Source: Solanum dulcamara | Lineage: Eukaryota > Streptophyta > Magnoliopsida > Solanales > Solanaceae | NCBI RefSeq assembly: GCF_947179165.1 | Contig: NC_077248.1 | Location: 48,262,232-48,326,231, forward strand | Reading direction: 5' to 3' | DNA length: 64,000 bases | Part shown: piece by piece, positions 11,609 to 22,384 of the stretch | Position numbering within the stretch: position 1 is the stretch's first letter | Layout: every line of letters begins with the position of its first letter | Position numbers and translations under genes: made by a program | Notes under the pieces: model-generated | What the model was told of the DNA's origin: nothing | Database searches by the model: none | The model's input: the letters and a program-made list of their open reading frames with translations, nothing else

Positions 11609-11822
11609 AATTGATATCAGAGCTCAATATTTAAGGTTTCCTCGAGAGTCTAACATGTTGCATTGAGTAGAGTCTTTTTTATTGGTGTAACGCTCGCAAC
11701 ATCTATGAATAGGAGGCTATAAGGCATTTTAGGAATCTTTACTTCTTTCATCATTCTTATGTTGTGTGATAGAGTTGAACTCTAAGGGTTTTCCCTCTAA
11801 CATTTTCTCTTTATGATTACAG
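10172..11822 (+). other. Predicted leader intron from LTR to gag
   Basis: The donor is CAAG|GTATGC in the LTR and the acceptor is ATGATTACAG|A, 4 nt before the gag ATG at 11827, giving 1651 nt. It would remove the rest of the LTR and the primer site. The same two positions in the elements at 27011 and 58199 give 1685 and 1656 nt. This is a prediction from splice-site wording only. Confidence 0.4.
11609..11623 (+). other. Primer binding site
   Basis: AATTGATATCAGAGC, a variant of AACTTGGTATCAGAGC as found at 29172 and 60431, complementary to initiator tRNA-Met. It directly follows the LTR. Confidence 0.75.
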
Positions 11823-11826
11823 AGTC

Positions 11827-12785
11827 ATGCCTCCATGAAGATCTCCCCTAAGAAGGAACGTTGAGGAGGAGAAACAAGCTCCAAATTTTCCCTTGATTAA
11901 GAAAGACTCTCACGTGGTGTTTCGAGCCACTTTCCATGTGTTTGCTCAAGCCGTGGTGGCCCAAGCTAATTGAGAAGTTATTGCTCCTATGGATCCAAAT
12001 ATGGGTACGGTGGCAATAAGGGTTCGTGATTTCATGAGGATGAGTCCGCCTTAGTTTCATGGGTCAAAAGTAGATAAGGGTCCATAAGAATTTATAGAGA
12101 GCATTCACAAGATTGTGGAGATTATGAGAGTAAGCCTATTAGAGAAGCGGAGTTAGCCGCTTACCAATTGAAAGGAGTTTTTAAGATTTGGTTTGATCAA
12201 TGGAAAGGTGAGCGAGCTAGAAAAGCGGGTCCTATTGTTTGGTAAGACTTTAAAGAGGTATTTCTTGACCGTTTCTTTTCCCTTGAGTTTAGAGAGGCTA
12301 AAATTCAAGAGTTCATCAACTTATACTCTCAAGTTCACATAATTTTCAAAGTACGCCCAATTCATGGTACCAGACTCTAGAGCTCTCATGAGAAAGTTTG
12401 TATCTGGTGCAAAATTGCAATGCTAATTAAGGAAATGGATATCTCAAGGCTCATGGCCCATGCCAAGAAAATTGAGAAGGAAAAGCTTAGGGAGAATGCA
12501 AGGAATTCAAAGAGGGCTAGGACCTATGGTGATGAATTTTTACACTCTAGGTTCGGAAATGGTGGTCATCCTTAATTTCCCCAAAAGTACTCCAATCAAA
12601 ATTCTTCAAACATTCTGTCTCCAAAGTTCGACAAGGATAGGGTATTTTACCCTAAGGTTCAAGGAGGAGCTCTTAGTGGCCAATCCATTTTTGCATGTAA
12701 GAAGTGTGGAAAGAACTATATGAGAGAATACTTGGCAAGATCGGGTGGATGTTATAGGTGTGGTAAGCTAGGCGAGAAAGTGTAG
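11827..12785 (+). pseudogene. gag: gag pseudogene of the 9.4 kb gypsy element
   Basis: It starts MPP, as do the gag relics at 29390 and 60646. Recognisable segments include a capsid-type stretch around RVRDFMRMSPP (about 12020) and KYAQFMVPDSRALMRKFVSG (about 12350), which parallels KYVPFMVADSRARMIKFISG at 61208. Near the end are two nucleic-acid-binding knuckles: CKKCGKNYMREYL (about 12690-12730) and CYRCGKLGEKV (about 12750), the latter having lost its His and final Cys. Stops appear from codon 4 onward and at least three frame changes occur, so no protein is made. The nonfunctional open frame at 12460-12723 is a shifted reading of the same gene. Confidence 0.85.
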
Positions 12786-14022
12786 TGGTGGCGGTAGACT
12801 GAAGGTTCAAACTCAGACCACAGGCCAACCCGTTAGTGAGTCAGTTTTGGAAAAGAGAGTTTATAGAAATTGTCCGGTCTCAATGTTTCACAAAGTTACT
12901 TCATGTGATCTTGTAGAGCTTGATATGACTGATTTTGATGTTATCCTTGGTATGAATTAGCTTCTTGCATGTTGTGCTTCACTATGTTGTAGAACCCATG
13001 TGGTCAAGTTTCATTTTCCTAATGAGCCAGTCCTAAAATAGGAAGGTAGTAATTAAGTGTTCAAGGGTCAATTTATCTCGTGCCTTAAAGCTCGAAAAAT
13101 GATTTTCAAAGGTTGCCTCTATCATCTATACAGGTTAGGGATACGAATTCTTAACCCCTACTCTTGAGTCAGTTTTGATTATTAATTAGTTTCCAAAAGT
13201 ATTTCCTGATGATCTTTTTGGTATTCCTTTCGAATGCGAGATAGACTTTGGTATTTATCTTCTTATTGATAGCCAACCTATTACTATTCCTCCTTACTGA
13301 ATGCCTCCAATAGAACTTAAAGAGTTAAAGAATCAGTTGAAAGACTTGTTGGATAAGAGTTTCATTAGACTGAGTATCTCTCCATAGGTTGCTCTGGTTC
13401 TTTTTGTTAGGAAGAAACATGGTTCTCTCTGGATGTGTATTGACTACTGGCAATTGAACAAGGTCACCATCAAGAACAATTATCCCATTCCAAGGATTGA
13501 TGACTTATTTGATCAACTTCAAGAGGCAAGATATTTTTCAAAGATCGATCTTAGATCGGGTTATCATCAACTTTGAATTTGGGAATGTGACATTCAGAAG
13601 ACATCTTTTAGTACTCGATATGGTCACTTCGAATTTTGGTTATGTATTTTGGACTAACGAATACTCCTACAACTTTTATTGATTTGATGGACAGGGTGTT
13701 CAAGTAATACTTGGATATGCTCTCTATTGTGTTCATTGATGATATTTTGGTTGATTTTGGGAGTGAAGAGGAACACGCTGATCATTTAAGGATTTTGTTG
13801 AAATTCCTCAAGGACCAACAATTGTGTGTTAAGTTTAGCAAGTGTGAGTTTTGGTTGAGGTCCCTTGCTTTCCTTAGCCATATTGTGTCCGGTGAAGGAA
13901 TTATTGTTGATCCTAAGAAAATCAAAGTAGTAAATAATTTCCCTAGAAATTTATCTCCTTTTGATATTCAAAGTTTCTTTAGCTTAGCTAGTTATTATAG
14001 AAGGTTTGTGGAAGGATCCGAT
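12786..14022 (+). pseudogene. pol: Protease remnant and reverse transcriptase pseudogene
   Basis: The protease active-site half is missing: after the gag knuckles the sequence passes within about 50 nt to LEKRVYRNCPV, which lies some 300 nt further from the knuckle in the relatives at 30360 and 61630. Then come LVELDMTDFDVILGM, the linker with FPDDLFGIP, and [51 protein letters not shown] and, after a frameshift, [11 protein letters not shown] (about 13725) with the catalytic FIDD intact. CVKFSKCEFWLRSL and DIQSFFSLASYYRRFVEG follow. Stops replace several Gln/Trp codons. It breaks off at 14022, where the LTR TGTTGGCACAC begins. Confidence 0.9.
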
Positions 14023-16331
14023 TGTTGGCACACAATTTTGACCCTCCACAATAAAGATTAATTATCAAGCTTCTATAGTTTTAAACAATTTAAAGTAATT
14101 GCTTTTAAAAATTCAAAAATATTTTAAAGTTTATTTCAATATAGTTTTGCTATATAATTTTATATCTTTATATAGATTTATATACGACTTTCATTTTTGT
14201 AAAAAATTAGAAAACTATCAAAAAATAGTGTTTAAATTAGTTTAGTACTATAATTAATTTCTTACTTTAACTAATTAAGTTACTTTGTTAAAATTAAGAA
14301 ACTCGATTAATTTATTTTGATTTCTCTTAATTTAATTTCAATTATGAATATTTGGCCAGAGATTTAATATTCGCAAAGGATCCACGTCCCTCAATGTAAT
14401 AGTTTGGGGACTCAATTCATTTAAGTCATAATTAACCCCAAAATTGACAAACTTCAAGCCCAAAATCATTCAAACCACCCCATTTTCTCTTTCATCTAGA
14501 AACACCCACCGCTTTCACATATGCGTGCTCACACCCCTCTTTTTCTTTGTATTCTCCCTCACGCTTTCAAAGATCAAAACAAGAGAAAGAACCAAATGAA
14601 CTTTAGAAACGAACAATTAATGATGTCAATTCATCATTCTCATCCCAAATTCATACATATAGTGTGCAAGGCACGATCCTTTGTGCCATGCGAAGGTTTG
14701 AAAATCTTCCAGGCAGATGGCCTTGGTATATTCCTCCCCAAATCCATTAGATTTTGTACAACAACTGGCCTAGAATGCTTATCCTCCAAGGAATTAAAAA
14801 ACTTTCTACGATCCCACATCGAGTTTCAGCACCCAATATCTAGATTTGTAACCATATAAATAACCCACATTCTTCATTTCGTAAAGAGAGAGAGAGCCTA
14901 AATAAACAAAGAACACCCAATTTTTGGGTTTTGAGAAAAAATTTCTCTTTGGCTGTTCAGAGTTCTTTTTTGGTTCATTGGAGCCTCAATGGAGTGCATC
15001 GGAATTCATGTTTTTGTGGTGGAGAATCCTTCATCTCAATCTGAGTCATAAAGAGCTGCTCCAATAAAAGTAATATTCCTTTCTCTTCTTTGGTTTTCCA
15101 TTTTGTATAATGTGTTGTCTAATTTCAGTAGTGTAAATTTACTATTTTCTAAGTTGGTTATTATTTTAGCAATAATGCCTTTCCCCTGCATTTTTACTGT
15201 TTGCATTCTTTTGTCAATAGAAATGTTTTAGGTTTATGAATAGCCAGTTGTTTGAAGGTGTGTGAGACTAGGTTCTGCTTAACTAAACTCCATTATGCAT
15301 TAAGTTCATAAGTTCTGTTAGCTTTATATTCTGAAATGTTATAAGTAGTTCAAGTAATTTTTCTATTATATAAGATAGCTTGCTTGGTTCTCCTCTTTGA
15401 ATTTAATGTTACAATAGTAGATTTGTGGTTACCTTTTGGGTTTCATTTATTTTCTTAGAATCTTTTTAGCATAAACACATGCTGTATCATCTTAGTTGTT
15501 CAAATCTTATCATGCATTTGCATCTAAAATAGTAAAAAATAATTTATTTTCTCTTGAGCATGCTTGGTTTTAGGATATTAAGCTTTAACTCTACACGGAG
15601 GTTGGTTTTGGGAAAAGATGATATGTTTCTCCTTAAGATATATGTTAAAGTTTTTTTTTCTTTATTTCTAAAAAGTTAGTGGCATTGCAACATTTTGGAT
15701 TGAAAGCTTGAGCATATGTTAGATTAATGTAGCTAATTCTCTTTTTTTCTTTCCACTATAATAAATAGGAAATGTGATTGTTGAAGTATTTGTCTAATTT
15801 TTTAAAATTTTTTCTTGTTTCTCCTCACTGTTTAAAGAAAAAATGTTATATATACATTTTTTATTTTTTCAGCCTTAGCAGAAACTTATTTTCTTCTCTA
15901 TTTGAATCACTTGCAATCAGTAGCCTCTAAAAATAAGTAAATTAGTATCCGAAGAAGGAATTATCTTTTACTTTCTTTTAGCTTTATTCCTAGTCATGAT
16001 TTTGATTCCTAGTTTTCTTTACTATGAGTTATAATTCTTTATACAGTAAGATCGGTATATAGCTTGTTTGTGAAGTACTAAAGTAGAAATTGTGTTAGAA
16101 TTATGTTTAGCAATGAGCTCTTCCATTAACTTTGAATCTATCGAATAAGTTATTGTTTTAGCTTATAGGTTTAAGCTTATGTATTAAAAATGTTACTAGT
16201 GTTATTTTAAATCCGAATGACAGTTTATGTTTCTTATATGTTATATGCTTTCAGTGGAGTCAAGTAGACATTTTGGTTGATTGATTAAGTATTATTTCAA
16301 TATTCCTATATAGCTTTGTTTATTTCTCACA
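14023..16331 (+). mobile_element. LTR, possibly Tat/Ogre-like, left part
   Basis: It starts TGTTGGCACACAATTTTGAC directly after the broken RT. It has a promoter-like ATATAAATAACCC (about 14854), then a GA-rich and then T-rich stretch, and no coding content I recognise. The T-rich character resumes at 26371 after the nested element, so both pieces are read as one interrupted LTR or element end. The Tat/Ogre assignment is from memory of similar Solanaceae LTR starts and is weak. The open frame 14521-14859 (112 aa) lies upstream of the TATA, matches nothing and is not called a gene. Confidence 0.45.
16327..16331 (+). repeat. Target-site duplication, left copy
   Basis: TCACA, paired with TAACA at 26366-26370; one mismatch in five. 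The flanks are otherwise A/T-rich and continuous in character. Confidence 0.65.
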
Positions 16332-19300
16332 TGTCATGACCCAATTTTTCAGGCTGTGATGGCACTTCCAAACACCCACCAGCAGGTAAGCCTAACCCTT
16401 AGCCCGAAACCAGAGACAACAAGCTATCAAGTGGAAGATGAATAAATAAAGAGAAAAGTAAGTAATAATGAGAAGAAAGAGAACAACTAAAACAAACACA
16501 GGAAACCACCCCAAGAACTGGAATCAGTCAGTAATCGAGCATATCAAAATAAGAGTACAAGGCTTTTTTTAAAATCTAAAATAAGTATAGACATTCTTCA
16601 AAAGAAATTAAAGACTAGTCCTAGTTCGTCATAGATAGAAATCGGTAACTCTGAACGCCAGGAGCTTACCAAATATTTGAACCAAAAGTTGCTCCGCACC
16701 AGTCCAAATCAATGGTGAAAAACCCGTACTATGATCTGCATAGGGAAAAATGTAGTATGAGTACAAAATGAATGGTACTAGTAGGCATAGACCGACTGAG
16801 CTGTGCAGATAAAGAAAGCATAAATAACATAAAAAAAAGTAAATACTACACCAGTAACTAATCAGAAATTATCATAATAATGTCAGAAAATAAGACACTA
16901 AGACTAGAGACATAGATAAAGGAGCATAGTCGAAGAAAGCACCTGAAACACAATCCAACAACCTATTAACAATAAGAAGGCATCATATGAGTCTACTAAA
17001 CAAGGATACAATACCAATGGGCAATTCTAACCATGTAATCACCTAAGAACTAATCCAAACGAATCAAGAAAGAAGTACCAACCATAATCCAACTTAAATA
17101 CCTCATAGACCAACTACAAATACAACCAAAGATAAGTACAAGTAAGATCAAATAATTATCAACTGAATGCCCATACCCTCGGAAGGTACAAACAATGACA
17201 AACATTCCGTCGACTCCCATAAATTGGGGGACTACACCATACAAGTGGACTGGTGATAGGAGATTCTATTGAATGTAAATCTGTAGTAAAACACATAGTG
17301 TCGTCTGTCACTGGGGAATTTAACCCAATGTGTCATTTATAATTAGAGCCTTTAACCTAAAGTGTATAGAACCACCCCAGCCCTCGGCCTGCCAGGTGAG
17401 ACCCATGTATCTCCCTTATCAAGTACAAGTACTTAAGACCAGAGGGACCCATGGGGGATGCGGGAAGTCCATATACACTACCTGGGCCCGAACTAGGTCT
17501 TATATAAGTCATCTCTATCGATTGTACAAGAGAAATGTGTAGCCAGATCAGGTAAAAAGGGAAATGACGTGCTGAAGATCAGTAAACTATTAACCTCAAA
17601 CCGTGAACACCCTAAAAAGGGGCCGCCCAGCCAGCCAGTAAACTCCCAGGGGCATCGGCCCAGCTAGCAAGAGTAAACCCGGGTGCATCTGTAAGTCAAG
17701 AAAGGGCATCGATGCGGCGAATATCCTAGTAAAATAGAGAACACCCCAAATGCCTCTAATGCCTCAAGTAGAAAAATAAGTACATCCTCGACTCCTCATA
17801 AGTTTCAAAATATCTGACCAATTAATCTAGGTGGTACGATTTTCGTTAAAAACCAGTGTAAAAGTAGTAAAAGTGTGCAAAAGCCTTCTCAAAAATAATA
17901 GTTAAAATCCATAAAGAATCTGGAATTATACCACAAAATGAGTGAATATTCTCAATCAATGCAAGCATGCCATCACCAGTATTCAAATAAGGTACACGCA
18001 GTCTGAAGAGTACATCATGTCATACCATACTAACAAGGCAAAGGGACTAACTTGGGGTCCAATCGCTTTTTGAATACGGCCTTGTGCCCAATAATGAATT
18101 ATAGATAAGTAGGCATCATAAGCCTAATGCTAACTAAATGCTAACAATCGAGACATAACTCAGAATCAAATAAGGGGAGAAACATCTCTGTAAATGATAC
18201 CTTACCCTAAAATATCCCATCTCATCTCCCAATGAGCATAGATAAGCCAATCCTAAGGCTTCGACGAGCATCAAAGGTCTCCAGCACAAGCACTAAGTTA
18301 CACCAGCCATCACAAGCCCCATCAGAAGCTCCACCTAGCTATAATGGCATTGAAACACAAACTAAAGCATCAAATTCTCAACCCTAGCCTAAGGACATCA
18401 ATACTAATCGTAAGAAGTATAATCTCACTCAACCATAATACAACTAAAACAAAAAGCTAAAATAAGGATCTAAAGAGACTACGCTAGGCTAAAGTCCAAC
18501 CGGAGTCAAGGAAGTGGGATAAAATGAGGGAGGCTTTAAGACCGGCCAATACCAACCTAAATCATGTGCAATAGATACTAAACGTTATCTAAAATAACTC
18601 AATCAAAAGGGGGAGACCATAGCCTACCTCGAAGCCAAATACGAGCGCTCCAAATCCACTAGAATGAAGCTCTCTACTTCTGAATCACCTCCAATCACCT
18701 CCATGCTAATAAAATATTGATCACCTCATCAATACAAATGTTTTGACACCAATATCATATTTTTTGGAGATGAATCCAAAATTGGGTCTAAAATGGCATT
18801 GTCAGACCCACGACAAAAATCATAAAATCAATTTTGTAAAAAGGTTATAAGCATAAAAAGAAACTTGTACCCCAAAATAGGGCACAATTCAAAGCTCTGA
18901 ATGGAAGAAATTGGTGCATGCAAAAGAGTTCTTCAATAATGGAAAGAAAAAATAAAGAAAGAGGAACAACAGCTAAAACTGAGAAACTGACTCAAACGAA
19001 GGTCCTACAGTTGAAACCAACCACACCGTGACAATCCTTACAAAAAACCCCACAACTTGGAGATTTGAATCACCTAATTCGGACCTATACAGACTATGAT
19101 ATGATTTTCCAAAAATCCCTCAAATTCCAATCCGAAAATGGAAACTGCAGAATTGAAAAACTCACCACTAACAAAGCTCCTAAGTCATTTTTCGATCCTA
19201 CTAATGCGTTCCTCACAAAATATCCCATAATTTAGTCCCAAGAACCACTCAATTCGGACTTGAAATGCCTCATAAATCAACTTCCGAAGTTTCCAAAAAG

Positions 19301-19755
19301 ATCATCTCAAAAACCATCCAAACCAGAAGAAAAAACTCAAATTTTACTCGAACAGAGAACCCACGATCAATTCCGACACTACAATGATGTTCTCCTAGAA
19401 AAACCACGTAATATAGCTTTTTGAAGAATTCAATTTGGACTTTAAATGCTCAAGAAATTGGGTTTTGAAAATGAAGGTTGAATGCTAATTTTGGCTTTAA
19501 CTAAAAACGGATCTGGTCCCAAAAAATCAAAATATGGTCATTAAAGGCTCCAAATATGGTCTCTAAAGGGGCCGCACCAGATTTCAGTTTTTTCTATATT
19601 TTAAAGTCTCCAAAAGCTCTAAAATATAGAAACAGACATAAAACCCAAATGAACGATCAGGCGAATGAGCTGTCAGTGCCGACAAGTCATAAATGACTTG
19701 AGATCACTACAAAAAAGCTCAAAAAATAAAGAAAATGACTTGGAGGGTTATTACA
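16332..19755 (-). mobile_element. 3' LTR of the giant-LTR element (3424 bp)
   Basis: It aligns with the LTR at 22385 throughout, including the blocks at 17360 (CCACCCCAGCCC...) and 18600. It lacks about 0.5 kb that the other copy has at 25726-26235; the junction lies near 19600 between short CTCCAAAA-like repeats. The open frames 17050-17244 and 17330-17542 lie inside and are not genes. Confidence 0.9.
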
Positions 19756-21330
19756 ATATCTACTAGACTTTCGACCGTGAAAGTAAAAGTACAGTCATAG
19801 TCTTGAGGCACGAAAGGACTAGGGTACCGAGCCTGCAAACTTTGCCTTCCAAATCCTTTTCTCGAAGCCACTAAGGGCATTCTACTGGTCCTTAGCTATC
19901 CTAAAAACCTCTTACATCATCTGAAACTTTCCTACATAATCCCGCTTACCCAATCCTCAAAGTAGTTACTTACTATATCTGAACACCAGAGGATGAAAAC
20001 AACCAAAACAAGGAGACAAATTGGGCAAAGACAAAAACTCCAATCTCAACTTCAAAACCCATAATTCAAGTGGAAAACACAATCTTCTGAAACTGAATAC
20101 TTCACTTCAAATGATGGTTACCCCAAAAATGACAAGGCCCCACTGAGCCCTTCCCAAATGACTTACTCAATCATAGGAACTTAAAATAAGCTGGCATCAT
20201 GTGCTCACAAATCACTTTGTCTCCTTAAGTCTGAGCCAACCATCTTAGTCCAAGAGAAACAAAAGTTAGTTGGAGAGGAAAAAACGTGGAAAACCGATTG
20301 GTAATGGTCCAAGGGCACCAACCCCCACTCACAACGCCGCAAGCTACCAAATACGACAATGGAAGTCCTCACATCCTGAACAAATTCAGAATAAGTTATT
20401 CCATGAATTACTTTGACCCCATTCTGTAGATGAACTTTGTAACCAACTTTCCATCTTCCAGATTAGGCTACATCTGGAGCCAATCACGAACACCGCTACT
20501 CAAAATCTATCTAAAACTCAAGCCTCGAGAGCTACCAACATAACCTGAGGGAACCAATAACAATAGTAAAAAGGCACATGGGAGATCACACATCCCAAAT
20601 TCTCAACTCGCTGCAACCAAGTAATAGAAACTTCAAAAGAGACCTCTCCAAAAATATTGAACGAATAAACCACAACTTTGAAATTGAGAACAAGTCTAAG
20701 GTAAACGAGAAGAGATGGCCAACTAGGATTACTACTAAGAATCCAACCCAGTAGGCTAATAAAGCAAACCTCAACCCATAACCTAGAATCAAACCAAACA
20801 ATACCCAGTAATGAAGATAGCCATCTAAGCTAAGAAGCTAGAATGATCAAAGGGAAATACTAGTCAAGATGACTCTAGATATGTACAAGGATATGAGGAA
20901 ACATTAAACCACTAACCGAATGGGAGAACACATAACTAAGGCGACCCTCAAAGACAACTAGAACCTCGAGTATCACAACTCCCATAACTAACACAACTGA
21001 TCTAGCCATCTATCTAAAAGGGTCGGCACCATAGAGAAATCAATCGTAAGGGAGGAAAAAGGGAAAGCTAACTAGCTCGGATGTAAACTCAAAATATAAC
21101 AACCAGTATAAGGCAGGAGAAGTTACTCAACCACTACTCTCTAATATAGGAACTTGACCTAGTCAACCCACTACTAAAATAAATCAACTACGGAGCTAAA
21201 AAATATATACATGAGTCCAAATAAGGTAGCCACAATAATCAAGAGGTATCTAACAAGACAAATAGACACGTATGGAAATGAAAACCCCAAAACCAAACAA
21301 AATAAGAAATATAAAGCAAAATAAGTAAAT
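19756..21330 (-). mobile_element. Interior of the giant-LTR element, unassigned 3' part
   Basis: Next to the LTR the first ~100 nt resemble the end-of-interior stretch of other minus elements (TCTACTAGACTTTCGACC, compare 54939). The remaining ~1.5 kb shows no polymerase motif in any frame I read. The frame at 20801-20586 is hydrophobic (71 aa) but has no recognisable family. RT and integrase would normally sit here. Confidence 0.5.
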
Positions 21331-21339
21331 CAAGCAAAT

Positions 21340-22150
21340 ACAATAGATACCTGGATCCTCGGCCTCAAACTCACTCATAAAAGCATGGAATGGATCGTGG
21401 CCAACCTCGGCCTGATCACCTGAAGCATAACCAGCAACACTCTAAGCACTACCTCTAACTGGAGGCAGCATAAAACAATGATACTGACCTGGCTGAGCAA
21501 ACTGTGCATGGGTCCTATGCCGAGGTCACTCTTTAGTGACCAATCTCTCCACAGGTACAATAAGGTCCAAAAGTTTGTGAGTAGGAGGAGTCTGAAATGT
21601 CTTAGATGTCAACTCTCATCTGGGACATTTCCAAAACTAGTGGTCAAACTCCCTACAGTCATAGCATCCTTCGAAGTTTGAAGCCCCACGTGAAGAACGT
21701 GGCGAACTTCTCTGGCAGCCCTTAATAAAATGTGGTCCATCTCTAATGCCTAGAGAACCACCCCATTGCATGTCACCACTGTGCTGATGGGGAAGCCTTT
21801 TTCCACTATCTTTGTAACCCTCAAGACATGCCTGCTCCACAACTCTCGCATGACCAACCAACTGAGGGAAGGTAGAGCCAACCTCTATCAAGTTCTCCAA
21901 CGCCAGGTGGAGTAGCAAAAACAACCCTCTGATAAACTCCTGACTTATATCCATATCAGTAGAGGATGATGTGAGGTTATTCCTAGTCCACTCAAGAAAT
22001 TCCATGACATACTCCAGTACTAATGATGACCCTGATGGGGAACCAACATACTCCAGTACTAATGATGACCCTGATGGGGAACCACCAACCCACCTCTGGC
22101 TTGAGAACCATCCACTGAAACTTTGGTAGAACTTATTAACGCTCCGACCA
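21340..22150 (-). pseudogene. gag: gag pseudogene of the giant-LTR element
   Basis: The frame from 22005 to 21637 reads MEFLEWTRNNLTSSSTDMDI... and ends CYDCREFDH, directly followed by a stop. Past the stop, FWKCPR completes a CX2CX4HX4C zinc knuckle, so a single nonsense base sits inside the knuckle. The Ser/Arg/Gly-rich stretch just before it (about residues 90-115) is usual for the gag basic region. Upstream the frame stays open through two copies of a 13-codon tandem repeat (22085-22008). About 122 residues are in the main frame; typical gypsy gag is 300-450, so only part survives or it is fragmented. Confidence 0.75.
22008..22085 (-). repeat. 39 bp tandem duplication (2 copies) in gag
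   Basis: CATACTCCAGTACTAATGAT begins at 22008 and again at 22047; the two 39 bp units look identical. In the gag frame the unit is 13 codons, so the frame is kept. Confidence 0.9.
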
Positions 22151-22370
22151 TGTCCATTGGAAAACTCGTGTTATCCATCTAAGAAAGAATGGATTCCAAA
22201 TGATCAGTTTAGAGATTATTCAAAGAAAGGACATATGATAAGGAGTCAAGAATAGAATTCCCTAAAAATGCCCTGTAGCCTTTTGAAGATAGGATACAGA
22301 TGTCTCCGCATCAAACCACATTACTCTACTAGACATTGCGCTCATACCAACGATGCTAGTCAACCTAGTA

Positions 22371-22382
22371 ATCTGACACCAA
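22371..22382 (-). other. Primer binding site of the giant-LTR element
   Basis: TTGGTGTCAGAT on the minus strand, next to the LTR edge at 22385: the tRNA-Met site with one change (TGGTATCAG to TGGTGTCAG). It fixes the element's orientation. Confidence 0.75.
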
Positions 22383-22384
22383 CT

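Noticed and set aside
14521..14859. 112-codon open frame in the T-rich LTR
   Set aside because: No family resemblance, lies upstream of a TATA-like box, and codon content follows local base composition; chance frame.
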